In this document: piece after piece, positions 6,309 to 6,814 of the stretch | Position numbering within the stretch: the stretch's first letter is position 1 | Layout: each line of letters opens with the position of its first letter | From: an uncultured Bacilli bacterium | GTDB taxonomy: Bacteria; Bacillota_I; Bacilli_A; RF39; UBA660 | Length of the DNA: 6,814 bases | NCBI GenBank assembly: GCA_947627965.1 | Contig: CANQYA010000053.1 | Location: forward strand, 1-6,814 | Direction: 5' to 3' | Notes under the pieces: model-generated | What the model was told of the DNA's origin: nothing | Database searches by the model: none | What the model saw: the letters and a program-made list of their open reading frames with translations, nothing else | Made by a program: the position numbers and the translations under genes

Positions 6309-6353
6309 TCAATTTATTCAATCTTTTATGGGGTATTTTGCTCTATAAATTGA
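6309..6353. repeat. 9-bp inverted repeat with mirror-symmetric loop in ftsZ downstream gap
   Basis: TCAATTTAT (6309-6317) and ATAAATTGA (6345-6353) are perfect inverted repeats separated by 27 nt. The loop holds a perfect 16-nt mirror repeat, TTTTATGGGGTATTTT (6324-6339). It lies between the ftsZ terminator and the -35 of the next operon, so it could be an operator or a weak RNA hairpin. In such AT-rich DNA chance is also possible. Confidence 0.4.
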
Positions 6354-6380
6354 ACTTAAAAAACCCTCTTGCTTTTGCAA

Positions 6381-6410
6381 TTATATAAAAAAATAGACTA
6401 TGTCTATTTT
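6381..6410 (-). terminator. Intrinsic terminator of ftsZ
   Basis: A perfect 9-bp stem AAAATAGAC / GTCTATTTT (6402-6410 and 6390-6398) with a 3-nt ATA loop runs into a continuous T7 tract (6387-6393 read on the minus strand). The first bases of the stem overlap the ftsZ TAA stop at 6409-6411. It separates ftsZ from the four-gene operon. The symmetrical A/T flanks make it potentially bidirectional, but no plus-strand gene ends here. Confidence 0.85.
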
Positions 6411-6814
6411 AATAATTTCTATTTCTTAAGAATGGTGGCAATCCATATGGGTCATCAGCCTCATCATCGTCATCATCAATAATTTGTTGTGGTACATCAG
6501 CTTCTTTTATTCTTCTAGTTGGCGTTTGAGCTGTGTTGTAAAGTGGTTCTTTATTACTTTTATCAAATCCAGTTGCAATAACAGTAACAATAACTTCATC
6601 ATTTAAATTTTCATTGATAACAGCACCAAATATAGTATTAATATCAGTATTGGCGGCTGCCCTAACTACTTCAGCAGCTTGTTCGGCTTCAAACAAAGTA
6701 AGGCTCATACCACCAGTAATATTAATTATTGCATCAGTAGCTCCTGATATTGATGTTTCCAAAAGCGGACTTGATACTGCTTGTTTAGCAGCTTCGATAG
6801 CTCTATCTTCACCC
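6409..6814 (-). CDS. ftsZ: Cell division protein FtsZ, C-terminal part (5' end outside window)
   Basis: FtsZ is the tubulin-like GTPase that polymerises into the division ring at mid-cell. Only the last 134 residues are present. They begin GEDRAIEAAKQAVSSPLLE, which is the end of the globular C-terminal subdomain and matches Bacillus-type FtsZ, followed by NITGGMSLTLFEAEQAA and the highly conserved IFGAVINENLNDEVIVTVIA. A linker of about 40 residues with an Asp-rich stretch (IIDDDDDEADD) leads to the C-terminal peptide GLPPFLRNRNY, the docking site for partners such as FtsA, SepF, EzrA and ZapA. The frame continues to the window edge, so a TTG at 6760-6762 is an internal Leu codon, not a start. 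The GTP-binding N-terminal domain is not visible. It is followed by a strong terminator and is therefore probably the last gene of its own transcript. Confidence 0.97.
   Translation of the reverse strand, partial: GEDRAIEAAKQAVSSPLLETSISGATDAIINITGGMSLTLFEAEQAAEVVRAAANTDINTIFGAVINENLNDEVIVTVIATGFDKSNKEPLYNTAQTPTRRIKEADVPQQIIDDDDDEADDPYGLPPFLRNRNY

Noticed and set aside
6324..6339. GGGG-containing motif as an MraZ-type box of a division gene cluster
   Set aside because: MraZ sites are repeated TGGG elements; only a single G-run is present and it follows rather than precedes the division gene.
6355..6380. TTGC-AAAA-GCAA hairpin followed by GAGGG and T6 as a second terminator
   Set aside because: The stem has only 4 bp and the T-run starts 5 nt away from it, so it does not have the form of an intrinsic terminator; the preceding hairpin is sufficient.
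6760..6762. TTG as a start codon for a separate 117-aa protein
   Set aside because: The frame continues upstream with unmistakable FtsZ sequence (GEDRAIEAAKQAVSSPLLE), so this is an internal leucine codon.

Overview
The window is strongly AT-rich and every gene I can support reads on the minus strand. Protein families and style (FtsZ ending in LPPFLRNRN, short S15, Gram-positive-like AGGAGG ribosome binding sites, TAA-dominated stops, A/T-ending codons) point to a low-GC Firmicutes/Bacilli lineage, perhaps one of the uncultured gut groups related to Erysipelotrichia or Mollicutes. Tryptophan is encoded by TGG in the genes checked. No clear in-frame TGA was seen, so the standard bacterial code is likely. 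The taxonomic placement is inference.

In transcription order, from the right end to the left: the 3' part of ftsZ (6409-6814, 5' end outside the window) ends in a strong intrinsic terminator. A short AT-rich gap follows with an inverted repeat and an extended -10 promoter. Next comes a tight four-gene operon of unrecognised proteins: a 493-aa coiled-coil protein whose C-terminus looks like a RelE/HigB-type toxin fold; a small protein with a helix-turn-helix-like segment whose 3' end seems frame-disrupted; a 671-aa cytoplasmic helical protein with an acidic low-complexity middle; and a 96-aa helical-repeat protein. The junctions are a 1-nt overlap, a short gap (only 4 nt if the alternative frame is the true end of the small gene), and a 20-nt overlap, so translational coupling is likely.

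After that, rpsO (ribosomal protein S15) has its own good promoter and a structured leader that could pair with its own Shine-Dalgarno sequence. It is followed by a terminator hairpin and then pnp (polynucleotide phosphorylase), whose last part (rest of the KH domain, and S1) lies off the left edge. This rpsO-pnp arrangement is the widespread bacterial one. pnp shows no convincing promoter of its own and is probably fed by read-through of the rpsO terminator.

The most unusual part is the four-gene operon between ftsZ and rpsO. Its RelE-like domain followed by an HTH-like small gene has the order of a HigBA-type toxin-antitoxin pair, but the 'toxin' is fused to a long helical N-terminus and is co-transcribed with two helical-repeat proteins. 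That interpretation rests on pattern recognition and is speculative. No tRNA, rRNA, CRISPR array or insertion sequence was seen.
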